This document shows positions 1 through 12,457 of a stretch of DNA of 64,000 nt, one piece after another (position 1 is the first letter of the stretch; each line of letters begins with the position of its first letter). A program made the position numbers and the translations under genes. Source of the DNA: Enoplosus armatus. Taxonomy: Eukaryota; Chordata; Actinopteri; Centrarchiformes; Enoplosidae. The stretch is taken from NCBI RefSeq assembly GCF_043641665.1, contig NC_092181.1, positions 17,583,463-17,647,462 of the forward strand, written 5' to 3'. Below the pieces are notes generated by a model, which made no database searches, was not told the origin of the DNA, and saw nothing but the letters and a program-made list of their open reading frames with translations.

Positions 1-75
1 TTATAGCCTCTGACCTTTTTGTCTTCAGAATCAGAATCAGAATCAGAAATACTTTATTGATCCCCAGGGGGAAAT
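1..75. repeat. Teleost interspersed repeat tail (LINE 3'-end-like)
   Basis: Tandem 'tcagaa' units run into 'actttattgatccccagggggaaatt', a string I recognise as a very common dispersed sequence in ray-finned fish, probably a retroelement 3' end. The family is not assigned. It lies in the presumed synpo2 intron upstream of the first visible exon. Confidence 0.55.
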
Positions 76-1287
76 TACACAATCTGTTTATTGCACAATT
101 GAAATTAAAGATTATGTTATGAACACTATGAAAAGATGAAATATAGAGTGTAAAACTACAAAACGATACATTTTTACAGCTCATTATGTCCTTTTTTAAG
201 ATGGTGAACAATAAGGGGGTGAATTTATGTAAGTGTACTCATGTTGGTCTACAGTGTTATGGCACCACCCTCTGGTGGATGTCAGGAAATGTTGTGTTTG
301 AGAGTAAAAGACTTAAAGTAAAATCTACATTTTTTCAACTCCCTGCTGTTTCCAAACAGAAGAAGACTGCTGAAGCGTTCTTAGTTCTGAACACTAGTCT
401 ATAGATCAAAATTGTGTAAGCACTAACATGCACAATTTTAACAGGATGCCAATATTGCATTTTACAGTTTCATATTAGCTTATGAATGCATCATTTTCTG
501 TTCATATCCATATACTAACCTGAAAAATGTGTAAGCAGCAAAACTGCTGAATTTAGTCAGCTTTGGCTAAAACAAGTGATTAGATAGATTAGATAGATTA
601 GATAGATTAGCTGTTGATATAATTTAACCACAGTAACAAAACAAACACTGGCTTTGAGTGAGGCAGTAGGAGGCCTAGTATTTCTACTATGTATAAAACA
701 AATAGTCTCTCTGATTTAGTTCTTAAATGGAAATGCTGATGGCCATTGCAGTGCTGATATTTGTTGCAGTGATAGATGAGAACAGTGGAGCGAAAGAAAC
801 CTCGCTGTATAAACAGGAGTTCGGAAAACAGCCACCCAATTGTTTTGCTTATGCTCTTGGATGTGAGTGCTGTCTCCCCCTCGGATATTAAATACCATTC
901 CATTTAGAGCGATGGCAGTCCTGATGTAACTGCCAAAGCAAAGCCGCACTTCCTATTGGGGATAGGAATAATTTAGAGAATTACATGGTAATAAGTGTAC
1001 TAATGCTGAAATCTCTTGATAACAGTTAACACATAGGAAAAGCAGTTATAGTCATAATTGTTAGAATTAGAATATTTCTGCAAGAGCACTGTGTGTGTGT
1101 TTACTTTGGCGAACCATTATTAGTGTTTACACTCATGTTAGTCCAGGTGGAGATTATTTTCAGGGGGATTTTCTACAGATAACATGTAATATTGAATGTG
1201 TTATCATTTTATAATCCAGGGGAAAGGGCTCTTTGACCTGAAGCTGTTTGTCTTTGTCTTAATGAAGGTATTATTGGTGACACCCAG
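76..1287. other. Presumed synpo2 intron, no gene seen
   Basis: AT-rich non-coding sequence upstream of the first readable synpo2 exon. It contains a short tandem of 'gatagatta' units at about 581-610. The short ORFs here (for example 186-404) have no family-like composition and no supporting splice sites. Confidence 0.5.
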
Positions 1288-4200
1288 GAAATTGTGAAAC
1301 AACATTAGAGATGGAGCCAGAAGCTCAAGACCCAGACACCAGTGATAACTTGGTCCCTTGGTCAGGTTCAGATGGTTCCCAGGAACTTTGTGTCTCTGAG
1401 TCCTACTATGAAGATGATGCCAGTGATGCAGAGTACCCTTTAGGCCCTCAACCTGCTCATATCCCGAAGTCTGACCTTGAGTCCCCAGAACGCCTGCAGA
1501 CACAAGACTGGGAATCTGCAGGTGAGCAACGGTCCCTGCCTGAACTCAGTGGAAGTGAAGAGGATGTTTCATACCAAGAAGAGGATGACATCTACCGCAA
1601 TGAATCAAGAGAGTCCATTACAGAGTCTCCTCACATCCAAACCTCACCAACATCACTGTCCCCACGTACAGAGCGCCCTGAATCCGAGCCTCACGCTGGC
1701 CAGATATCACGGCCGCATTCCCAGTCCTCTTCCTCCTCTATTGGCTGTGCCGCTGATATGACCCTGGCCTTGACCCTGACCACAGAACAGCCCCTGGGAG
1801 CCAGTAATAGGCAGGGCCCGGGCACTGGGAACAGGAGGGTTGAATCCTCAGAGGAAGGAGGGAGTAGTGAAGCACCTCCTGCTTCTGTCTTCTTTGGAAT
1901 TTCAAACGAGGCTGCTGAGCAGGCAGAGAAGTGGAACTCGGAGTCTGACACAGATCTGTGCAGACCGGACAGGCACAGGGCAAGGCATACACGTAAGTAT
2001 CTACCTTCTACCCTCACTTGTTATATTCCATTGGACATATAAAGACAGTATTGCAAACTGTACAGCATGTAGTACATGTTTGTTTTTCTAAATTTAAATT
2101 ATGTATGATTTATTAATAGATAAGATATAATGTTGTGTTTGCTTTACATGCAGCCTGAGGCGCAAATTAACTTTTGCTAATAACCTTAAATTCCATGTTC
2201 TGCCTGTAATTATTATAGATGTTATATGAAGCAAGAGACTTGTGCAAAGCACTATGGTTGCTGGTTATTTTCATGCTGCAACGAGGGGTCTATTTGAGGT
2301 GGACTTACAGGGAGAATTCCCATGGCTTTAATAGTCAGAGCAGGACAAGAATAAAATATGACCATATGATGAGGCAGGCAGAAACAAACTTGACAGACAC
2401 CAGCATGTGTCACCCTGGCCTGTCACCCGATCCCTTTTCCAATCGTAAGACTTGACTGCAATGGAAAGTGAGCTCCTCACTTTCCTTGCCTCATGGACCC
2501 CCCAAAGTTAGCTGTAAGTAAATATGATGCTTTTATTAGTGTGCTTGCTTCAGCAGGGGCAACTGCAGAATTTCTCTTACTTGTTATTAGTGTGCTTGCT
2601 TCAAATAATAATAATAATGGTTTGGTTTCATCTGCAAACTGAGATCAAATAATACCAAAGCACTGTATCAATCAAAATCCCCAAATGTTAAGCAAGTGTA
2701 ATTGCACTATCTGTCCCATAGTTAGTTGACTTTACTGAGCATTGATCAGTTAAATACTGTAGCTTCTTAAATGACTAACAACATATCAAAATGAAATAAT
2801 GTTTGCTTACTGTTTAATTACAGATTTGTATGTTTTTCATCTTCCTCACCTCCCTCCCTTCTCTCTTTCCCTCTCACTCTCTTCCTTTGTATCAGGGCTC
2901 ATTCAGAACGAAAGCCAATCAGAAAGACAGGTCAAGGAGACCAAGTCTAAATGTAAGCGAATTGCTCGGCTTCTAACCAATGCACCCAACCCTCAAAATA
3001 AAGGAGCCTTGCTGTTTAAAAAACGACGCCAGAGGGTCAAGAAGTACACCCTAGTAAGTTACGGGACTGGTGAGAACAAGCTTGACAGCGAAGACCAAAT
3101 AGAGGAGGAAATTGAAGAAGTCCAATCAGCTGGGTATAACTTTGTGGCAACAAGTGAATCTGAGTTTGAGGAGGAGTATTCTGTTTATCACCAGCAGCAT
3201 AATTTAAGTCTGAATTGGGGAAGTGTTCGAGAAATGGAAGCGCTACCAGAAACAAAAGGGAAGGGTGTTTTGATGTTTGCCCAACGCCGCAAACGGCTGG
3301 ATGAAATTGTATCAGAGCAGGAAGAAATGAGGAGTAAAGGATTACCCGTGGAGACATTAACAGAACCTGAATGTACAGAAGCGCAGAATATTTATGACAC
3401 TGAGGACATGTACACGCATACTGATCAGGCCAACTACATGGATGCAAATCTCAAGCAGCATGTAGAATACCAAGAAAATATTCAACAGATGAATCACCTA
3501 TCCAATGCGTCAAGACCCTTGGTGCCAAACAGAACTGCGAAGCCTTTCTTAGGATTTCAAGTCAGCACAACTGCTCCTGTCATGCCTGGTGGCGTTGTTC
3601 CAGTGACAAAGAAGCACGAACCGAGATTCAGAGTGCCTGTGCCTATTAACACTAACCCACAGGTTTGGTCCCCAACTGGAGACATCATAGCCTCAAGAGA
3701 TGAGCGAATATCTGTTCCAGCTATCAAGACCGGCATCCTACCAGAGTCAAAACGGAAAGTCACTAATAAACAGCCACCAACGCTGGCACGAGGATCAGAT
3801 CTTCACCTTCAAAACAAAGGAGAAAGGAGGTCTTACATTGAGTCAGAGGAAGACTGTTTTAGTCTAGGTGCTGAAGCTTGTAACTTCATGCAACCCAGAA
3901 CAATAAAACTCAAGAATCCCCCTCTAGTTGCCCCCAAACCTACCATCAACCCAACCTGCCCACCATGGATGAGGAGGAGTCCCTCTGGTGAGCCCTATAT
4001 TCCACCAAGAAGTCCGGTTTCACAACCTTCTCACAGTCCTGCTGGCCCTCATAGTCAGCATTACTTACAGCAGCAAGATTGGGCTCAGCTTCAACAGATG
4101 GCCAACCATTGGGCACCAGATCAAACACAGGCAACACTTCAAACACCTGCCAATGCCTGGGCACCGGTCAACTCCTCTTCTCAGCTTCATCTTCAGCCAA

Positions 4201-7200
4201 ACACAAATAGCTGGAGTCAACAGCCGCCACGATCCCCTGTGAGTATGCAAGCCCGCAGTCCTACTTACAGCCCACATCACCCTCCTTCACCCTCAAGGAT
4301 TAAGTCAGACAGTGCTCCACACTCAGTTGCCTCTTGCCCACCACAAGCAGGGAAGTCATACATCAAGCAGTCAAAAGCATCACAGGCCTCTCCAAAGGGT
4401 CGAGTCTCAGACAAAGGTGTTAATCGAGCTCGTGAGGGTACAACTATGGCGGGAAAAGGAGCAGAATTGTTTGCAAAAAGACAGTCCCGTATGGAGAAGT
4501 TTGTTGTTGATGCTGAAACAGTTCAAGCTAACAAAACAAGATCCCCCTCCCCAACCTTGTCCCTCCCTAACTTCTGGAGGTATTCTTCCAATGTTCGTGC
4601 CCCACCTCCTTTATCGTACAATCCCATTCTTGCTCCTTTTTACCCTCCATCAGCAGCCAAGCAACTCCCTTCCACAAGCCCAAAAATCAAGCCTAAGACC
4701 AAAGAGAAACCTAAAGCACCCCCAAAGCACCTCAACACCTTAGATATTATGAAACATCAGCCTTATCAGTTGGACTCGTCATTGTTCAAGTATGATGCAG
4801 TCCCTGAGGCCAAAAGCCCCAGCCCCAAACCAACTCCTGCATCAAAGTTTGAGCTCACCAAAACCCTTAAACATAGATCTGCCCCTTCTCATTCTTCTAT
4901 TAATGCCCCTGAGCATGCTGTTCAAAGCAAGGCAGAAGTCCCTGCTAAGTCTCCTGTACCGGTAAGTTCTCAAAATTCTTCGGCCCGCCGAAACACAAAA
5001 TCAGCTGAGCCTCTTGCAACTGACAAGCGCTTGGATGAAAAGCACACTGTCACACCTGCAGCCCATCACATAGCCAACAAGCAAGCACCAAGCGCCCGAC
5101 CCGCAAGCACATCCTCCCAGCAGTCATCAATTGGTGACAGCATAGCTTCAGCTTTTTCTCCTGCATCTCTTATTGCTAGAGGCGCACGTCAAATGGCACC
5201 TCGGCCAAGATTTTCTGCGAAGAAGCCAGTGGTGACAGGCACACAGTGGAGGCCTGTTGCTGCACTTCATTAGTCCTAATACTGTATATGGTCATGTTTT
5301 GGTGTAGTCAACACTGAAGCGATAGAACACAATTACATGTGCAACTTGGTAGCATCTGAAATGTCTTATTTAACAGGTGGAAATGTGTAGACTTTTGCAC
5401 TTCTAAATGTAGGCCACATCCAAAATAATTTACAGGATGCAGCTCTAAGGATATATTTAGCTGGAGGAAAGCATGAAAGGGCAGTTGAATGTACAGCAAA
5501 GCTAGCTTAAAACTGTAAATCAATTCAATATAAACTAAAATAAATAAAGAACTTTATAAGCACGCTATATCATCTTCCTCAAACATGGGAGGTGCATGTG
5601 TGTTCGAAAAAGGAAATGTGAGACTAAATACTGTTGAGTGATTCTCAGGAAGTGCTTTTACATGTGCAATAATATGTGCAGAGAGCCTTGTTAAACTAAG
5701 GTGTCTAGTTTGAGTTGTTTTTCTTTCTTTAGTTATTTTTCTTTTATATGAAATAAGACTATATGCATGACATGCATTTGTATCTAGTAGTCATCATTGA
5801 CCCCAAAAACTACACACAGCAATAACATTTATTAATACATTTATTTATTGAATTCAAATTTAAGTTCAAAATATACCCGAATAACACTGAAAAAACATTT
5901 TTTATTATTTAGTGTGTCTTGGGAGAAACTGTCTATGCACTTCTTTTTTTGGATGCATTCAATTTGCAATTCCTTCAGTCTCATTCCAACCTTTTATGGC
6001 ATCACAACAGCTAAAAGCATTAACTTTAGTTGTGATCATTAACCCTGATGAATGTTTTTATGTGGATATATTTTCTGCAATTGTCATAGTTATGGCCAGT
6101 TATTTAGAAGAGATTTGACTATTCCGCTATTGATTCACATTACCAGTAGCAACTCCAAAATGAAAATAGGAAGCAATTGTCTTGTTTGTTTTTATGTCTC
6201 TGTCTTTCAAACATATCACTGTTTATTGCACTTCTTGTACTCAGCACAATCATGCAATTAAATTTCTCTTTCCTTCTACTTGTGCACTTCTTGTGTCATG
6301 AGCTTCTTTTGCTGAGCTACTGTATTACTGCTTTTTCTGAGTCACCATTGTTTCCTCCTTTTTCTCACTGCCTCACACTTTCACACAGAATTTACTCATA
6401 TTTACTGAACCTTCAGCAATGTCAGTTTTCTAAGATTAACTTAATTATTGGCTATTTTCAACAACTTATTGCTCATATTGATAGAAAATGGTAATTTGCT
6501 AAAGGTTAACACTGTCACTCACCAGTACGACTTTATGTTTCAACTTCACCTTTAGCTCTGAATGTGAAAAGTTTGGAACTATGATCTTGGCCCGCAAAAG
6601 ATTTTCTGCACACTTTTGTAGGACGGTGCTGATAGTCTATTGAAGGGAAATCCACTCTAAAGCAGAATTTACATTTTGCTATTCCAGTGATTTCTTGACT
6701 TGGAAGTCAGTATCTACTCTCACAGTAAAACAGTTACCTTTATGTATTGAAGCATTTTCTTTATTTTTCAATTACATCTAAAGACAGACCAGATTCTGCT
6801 CTCACTCACTGTGAACACACCCCCACACTTCAAGATGTCACACAGCTACTCCCACAGCTAGCAAATCAACCATGGCATGGAGTGACAAATATTGCAGTAT
6901 GGCAACATTATGTGTTGCAGTAAGTTTCTCTGCTTGAGTGAGAAATACAAACAATATTGAATTGAACGCAGAAATATACAACAATCAAAACATGGTTTCT
7001 TAGTGGAGAAGGATCAGTCAAACACTCCTATGTTAGCCCTGACAACTAGTTTTCAGTGCTGGATAATTACAGCAAGACTTATTCAGTGGTGAACTATCCT
7101 CGTGTGCCCTTTGAAATGAGTTCATCTTTGTTTTGGCTTTAAAGCAATTTTCAAGCCTCCGTTTGTCACACACAGCTGCACATCCCGGGATATTTGTTCC

Positions 7201-9083
7201 TTTAGCTGATTTAAACCCAAAGACACAACCAACACTGATAGGACTGCAGCAATTCCCTGTGGCAATATGACAAATGTTTGTATCATACCTTAGCTGCTAA
7301 AGGTAGATGAGGTATTAATGAGGTGGTCATTGTTCCAACCAACAATTCCAGACTGTAGACAAGAAAGCCTTTGTGTAGTTGTCAAGCATCCCTGAATATT
7401 GATGATTCAAACAGTAGTGTACAAGATTTGAGAAAGTACAGGTTCCAGTTCAGGTGAGATACCACTTAAAGGACAACAGTAAAGGTCCTGCAGATGATTT
7501 CACTTCTTTTGGCTGATTAGACGTTTTGTCCGAGTTGTGTGGGCATGTAAAGACTGTATTCGATTGACATCACCCTCTCTCTCATGTTTGCTTTGTTGTG
7601 CCTGCCAGTGTGGGACAAATTAAATCCTTATCATTCACATATCCAGCCTCACCCTGCCCACTTTCAACCTGAGCAGAGGTCTCATCATCCAGAATAAGTC
7701 CAAGGCCTTTAGAAATGCTCTATTTTAGAGTGGATTTTCCCTTTAAGCAGATGAAACAAAGACACTTTGGCACATATATAGTTCCAAGCAAAGCTTCACA
7801 ATCTTTTAAATGTCTTTGGTGTTGTAACATTATCAGTTGTTTTAAGTTTCTTGAATCAACAGCAGGTAAGTTCTTAAAACCTAATTTATTTTCAATATTT
7901 GTTAATGTCTCAAGTGCTGGTTCAAGATCTTGCTCATACATTTATACCAAGCAAACCTTTTTATGGGATTTATAGGAAAACTCAATCATCTTGTTGGTTT
8001 ACAAATCCAGGCTTTTCAGAAGATAGTGTCAGGTATGTGTAGCCAAAATCAGTGGTCCCATTTCACAGAAGAATTAATTAATTTAAAAAAGTAGAAGAGG
8101 TTCTCAAGATGCAAATTAATCAATTTATTCCATGTGCAAAGGACCAGCTTTAGCACAACTTACAGAGCATGTAATTCTAGATACATAAATAGGCTATCAG
8201 AGTAGTAGCAATGACCAATCAGGGAGTAAGGCTGCTTACCTAAGTTGTGCTGAGGATCGTCCTTTTACCAAAACATTCACTTTTTTCACATTGTGTCACT
8301 TTTAGCCCATGGAATAAACTTCTATCACTTCTACTTGTTTTGTGCCAGCAATTCTTTTATAAAATTGGAATAGCAAAACTATCATTCATTTGTTTGTACC
8401 AATTTGTTCACTAGAACTTATCATTTAATTTCAAATAAAACATGAATAAACTAGAACATTATTAGTTGTCCAGACGTCCATGAAGCCAGAGGGTGGCAGC
8501 AAAGTCTGCAACACTGCTGTCTACTAAATATGTGCTTTTCTTTCAGGGATTTGGTAGAAGCCGCTCCCTGAGCCTGCCCAAGCGACTGAATTCGGTGCCT
8601 TCTCCCGGACTTCTGTCACCCGTGAGCATGCCTGGAATCCAGCCGTCATATTTACCTACACAGAGGCAAACATCCTTTCAAGAAAAAGTCTGCAAGCCAC
8701 TGTCACCGTGGGAGGCAGCATCCAGAAGCCCCATTGGTTCAGTGGATCAGGCCTTTGTGTTTCAGAGCCTCCCGTCATCTGTTGCCTCTAATGTCAAAGC
8801 TGCAGGGCACCGCAGATCTCTGCCAGAGCCTCCAGATGAATGGAAGCGTAGGGTGTCTCTTGATCCTGCAGCTGTCAGTAAGAGTCATTATCATGCGGCC
8901 CCAGCTTTTCAGGCACCATCCATGAGTAGGACATTTTCACCTGAGAAACCAGCCTTCTATGGGCCTCCCTTCAGACCTGCCCAGCCTCTAAGGTCTCCCA
9001 GTAGGGCCAGCATTGGATACATGGGACATGGCTCCAGTCCAACAAACTACTCTCCCTTGTGTGGTGCAGTCCAGAGAAGTTAA
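1288..9083 (+). CDS. synpo2: Synaptopodin-2 (myopodin), 3' part, with two alternative C-termini
   Basis: Actin-, filamin- and alpha-actinin-binding scaffold of the muscle Z-disc. Exons read: about 1288-1992 (acidic, Ser-rich, ending RHRARHTR, donor gtaagt at 1993), then 2896-5273 (acceptor atcag; the split codon joins cleanly as R-L-I-Q-N-E-S). The second exon carries KCKRIARLLTNAPNPQNKGA, the conserved VSYGTGE block, the SRDERISVPA block and the MKHQPYQLDSSLF block, all family hallmarks, and three LF-x-x-R basic motifs (about 3000-3050, 3258-3304, 4450-4510). It ends at TAG 5271-5273. A further exon, 8548-9083 (acceptor ctttcag), encodes GFGRSRSLSLPKRL, PWEAASRSPIGSVDQAFVFQ and SLPEPPDEWKRRVS. 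It joins in frame if a donor at 5232 (GTGACA) is used, giving a long isoform like the mammalian one. The N-terminal PDZ exons are outside the window. The exact start of the 1288 exon is inferred: an in-frame TGA just upstream of the acceptor excludes an earlier start. Confidence 0.93.
1993..2895 (+). other. synpo2 intron
   Basis: Donor gtaagt at 1993 and a strong pyrimidine tract before acceptor atcag at 2895. It contains a 20-base exact direct repeat (2533-2552 and 2584-2603, 51 bases apart) and a short (ATA)n run near 2605. Confidence 0.8.
5274..8547 (+). other. Short-isoform 3'UTR followed by alternative intron of synpo2
   Basis: Overlapping AATAAA signals at 5539-5544 and 5543-5548 lie 270 bases after the TAG at 5271-5273 and fit the end of the short isoform. 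The rest is AT-rich intron, with copies of an interspersed repeat in opposite orientations (6641-6662 versus 7723-7746). No further exon was recognised. Confidence 0.65.
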
Positions 9084-10349
9084 TACAACTTAGATGAGGT
9101 CAGACAGACATCAGACAAAGAGAAATATATGTTTATATTAACATAAATGATATATACTGCAGAGGATCATGCAAAGTATATTGAAGATGAAAGACAAAAA
9201 AGTATATTTGGCCCAAAGAGATGGAATATGTTCGCTCTATTGTGTTGAAAGATTGGTTAGGTTATTGTTGACATGTGTTGGTTCAAAGATACACAACAAG
9301 TCTGAGACTTAGGAATCGTTTAGACAATTTATCATGTTTGTTTTACATTGTTGATGTCACTATGTTCATGGTACGAGTGGTCACTTGGTTTGAAGGGCAC
9401 AACGACTCACTGTAGCTATTGCGCTGTGTTGCTGATGAGATATTACCCTGATAAGCATCAATGGGATTTTGTGTCTAAGTGATCATTTCAGAATGATTAT
9501 GTTTTGGTATTTTTTTATATACTGATTAAGGGCAGAAGAGGACCACTGCAGTCAAGAAAAATGTTAAGCGTTCGTTATGTGTTATGAGAGCTAAAACGAA
9601 TGTGTAGAAGATGAAAGAAAGGTTTGGTGGATTCATTCTTTTAAATGTTGTTGTTGATGTTGTTGCTCACTGAAAATACTGGTAATTTATGACATTGTTG
9701 GTTATGAATATTTAGTGAGAAATAGGGCACTTTAAGAAACCTTCTGTGTGGCTTTTCAGTCATGTAGCTTTAAAACTCACTGTGGCTTTTGTGATCACTT
9801 TTTCAGGTTGGCGTTACGCAAATTCTTTCATGTCTGAGTATTTCATACAGCGATGACCATTATAGATGTTACTCGTCTTGTTTTAATATGTCTATTCTCT
9901 CACTACTATTGCAGTGGCGATGGCAAGTATATTCAAAGAGTGAATATTTCTATTAATCAGGAGCACTTTGTAGTGACTGCCAGTGACATACATGCTATCT
10001 CTAACTGCTCTAAAGAAGCTACAGTGCATTTTTAGGAAAGCAGTTGCAGTAAGTGTTGCATCTTGACATTGGCTTTATTCAAACTGACGAGATTTCAAAA
10101 GGGATATAAGCTTTTTTTTTGCTATTATTAAGAGGAGTAAATGTTGCATGCATACATTCAGTACATTCAGAAGTATTCCACTTTTGATCGCACACTGTGT
10201 GGTGTTAAAGTGTAAACATCAATGTGACTGATGTAGCCATGTTTCTTGCCCATCAGGCTACATTTTTGAGGTTTTTACCCTGTGTTTGAAGATTTTCTTG
10301 AGGAAATGTTATTCTTTTGCACCTTTTAAACACGTACTGAAAAATTAAA
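9084..10349 (+). other. 3'UTR of the long synpo2 isoform
   Basis: No coding features. An ATTAAA poly(A)-like signal at 10344-10349 is the best candidate 3' end before the intergenic gap to myoz2. Extent is inferred. Confidence 0.5.
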
Positions 10350-12457
10350 ATACTTGAAAAAGTCTTTAAAGTGTTATTTCTTGGCTTTAATTCTATGCTT
10401 GAGGTCCATTGACATCATGCTATAATTCAAAAAGTAAACATTTCATTACAAAACATGGTTTTGATTCACTCTCTGATTATGTCTTCTTTGTTTATTCAAA
10501 TACAATTTATATTATAATATACAGTTAATACTGGTTCAAATAATTGGCAGCAGTTTCCAAAACAAGTGATCTTCTCTCACGTATCAACAGTATATTTCAT
10601 TCACAAGAGATTAAATGTTCAGTATGTCTGAAACATGACAACAGGTTTAGCTGCCAGGGTAATGACCTTGATGCTGCTTTATAAAAATCTTTTTGGCTGA
10701 CCAGCATCTCAGGGATAAGACTGCTCTCCCCTCACTGATCTGTATATCATTATCGAGAGTCAGTGATCATACATAATAACAGTAACACAACTCCGTCTGA
10801 AGAGAGGAGCACACAAGTAGCAGCTGTGCTCAGCATTAACGACCTCCCTAACTCGAAGCCTCGGAGGTTACATCAACCCACAGAGACACGCTGACTTTGA
10901 AGACTCAACACAAGGAAGGAAATACGTCTCTGGAAGGGAGTCCTTGCCTCAAAGAACATCAGTGAGGAGGAGTGTGCTGTCCATCCTCTACCCCCCCCCC
11001 CCCCCCTCTCTCTGGTAACTATCCTTGCCCCATGGTGTTCGAGAGTGGTTTTGAGTGTTTGGCAGGTTAAATTTAGCCTATTGATGTAAGCTGCATTCCT
11101 TTCACAACAGACACAGAGACACTCTCGCAGTTTGGCTTTAGTGTCCGGGAGTGTGAAGATCAGGGAAGATCAAACTACCTACAGTAGGTTGACCCCTGGG
11201 CCTCCGTGTCTCCCCGTCAAGGATACAGGTTGCACACTAGGGATACCACCACAGGTACGGACAAGCCTCGTCAGGGTGTATTTTGTGAATATGTGGTTTA
11301 TTTAAATTATATATAAGTTACGTTAGAGCATAAGAGAAAGTCACTGCATTTAACTAACTTTTATATTTTCTTTGATTTATAAGAGTCACTTTCTTGTGGT
11401 CTTATGCAACATTTGACAGATTATCAGTTAATCAGATACATTTTCTATTTTTAGAGTGATATTTCTTTGCTTTCTCTTTAGTTTGCATGGGAATAATTTT
11501 TAAATCGTAACAAATATAAAGTCAGCAGATGGGCACAATTGAGTTGTTTAAGGTTTTTTAAAGAAGCGCATTTAGAGTCGTACCATCATCATCATGTTCT
11601 GCATTTGACAACAAAGCAAGACTAAAAACATCGCCAGTGCAAAATGTAAGAAAGCTATTTTGGATATTAGCACTTTTTGTTTTTGTACTGCTGGACATTT
11701 GTTGTGTCCAGCGATGCCTACAAACATGTACAATATTCACCCTTGACCTTTACACAGGTGATTTATTTTGTGACAACATTAAAAGGGAGATGCCACTAAC
11801 ATTAGCTCACGAACTAAAAAAAAAATGATCCAGTGACGAGGCCAGATTTAAGAATTACGTATATGGTACCAATGCTAGTACAATGGGGCTTTAGGATTAC
11901 GCAATGCATTGTAATCTGTTATTTAACCTCTACAGAGATTACTGTAACATGACAAACACTGATATGGCAGATTTATTTGACGGGGCACCTTCCAAATCAT
12001 CTTCAAATTCAAATAGAAGCTGACAGCAAATGGAAGACAGACTTTGTAGACTGAAAAAAAGCTGATTGTACTGGTATATTACATAACGGAAAAGAATAGG
12101 GCATTTAATACGTCATTATCACAAGAAAGAGTTTAGTTCTGTTCTTGTCACCTTTTCAATATTGTCTGTCAGTAATTGTTGACAAACAATATTAAATATT
12201 GTCTGACAATAACACAACATTACAGATTTTTTTCTCTGACAACTGATGAGAGATGATCTTACACTTGCACACCAAACAGCAAACTATGTATTTAGCTGTA
12301 ACCTGTCAACGTACAGTTTTGGCCAGCACTGATGTTCTATGGGGTCATGGTATTAGGAGTAAACCTCCTTCTTTATGACTTGGGCAGAACAACTACATCC
12401 TGTGTCCTGTATGTGTTTCCAGTACTCCTGTGTTCTGCCAACCTTGCCAAAGCCTCA
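10350..12457 (+). promoter_or_regulatory. myoz2 upstream region: candidate promoter, untranslated first exon, intron
   Basis: A candidate untranslated exon ends at 11254 with the donor-like 'cacag|gtacgg'; its 5' end is not defined. A 16-base poly-C tract lies at 10991-11006. 'CTATTTTTAG' at 11445-11454 is a perfect match to the MEF2 consensus YTA(A/T)4TAR, which fits a striated-muscle gene. Promoter position is inferred only. Confidence 0.4.

Noticed and set aside
186..404. 72-codon ORF near the left edge
   Set aside because: No family resemblance, no splice sites or promoter context; it sits in a presumed intron next to a repeat tail.
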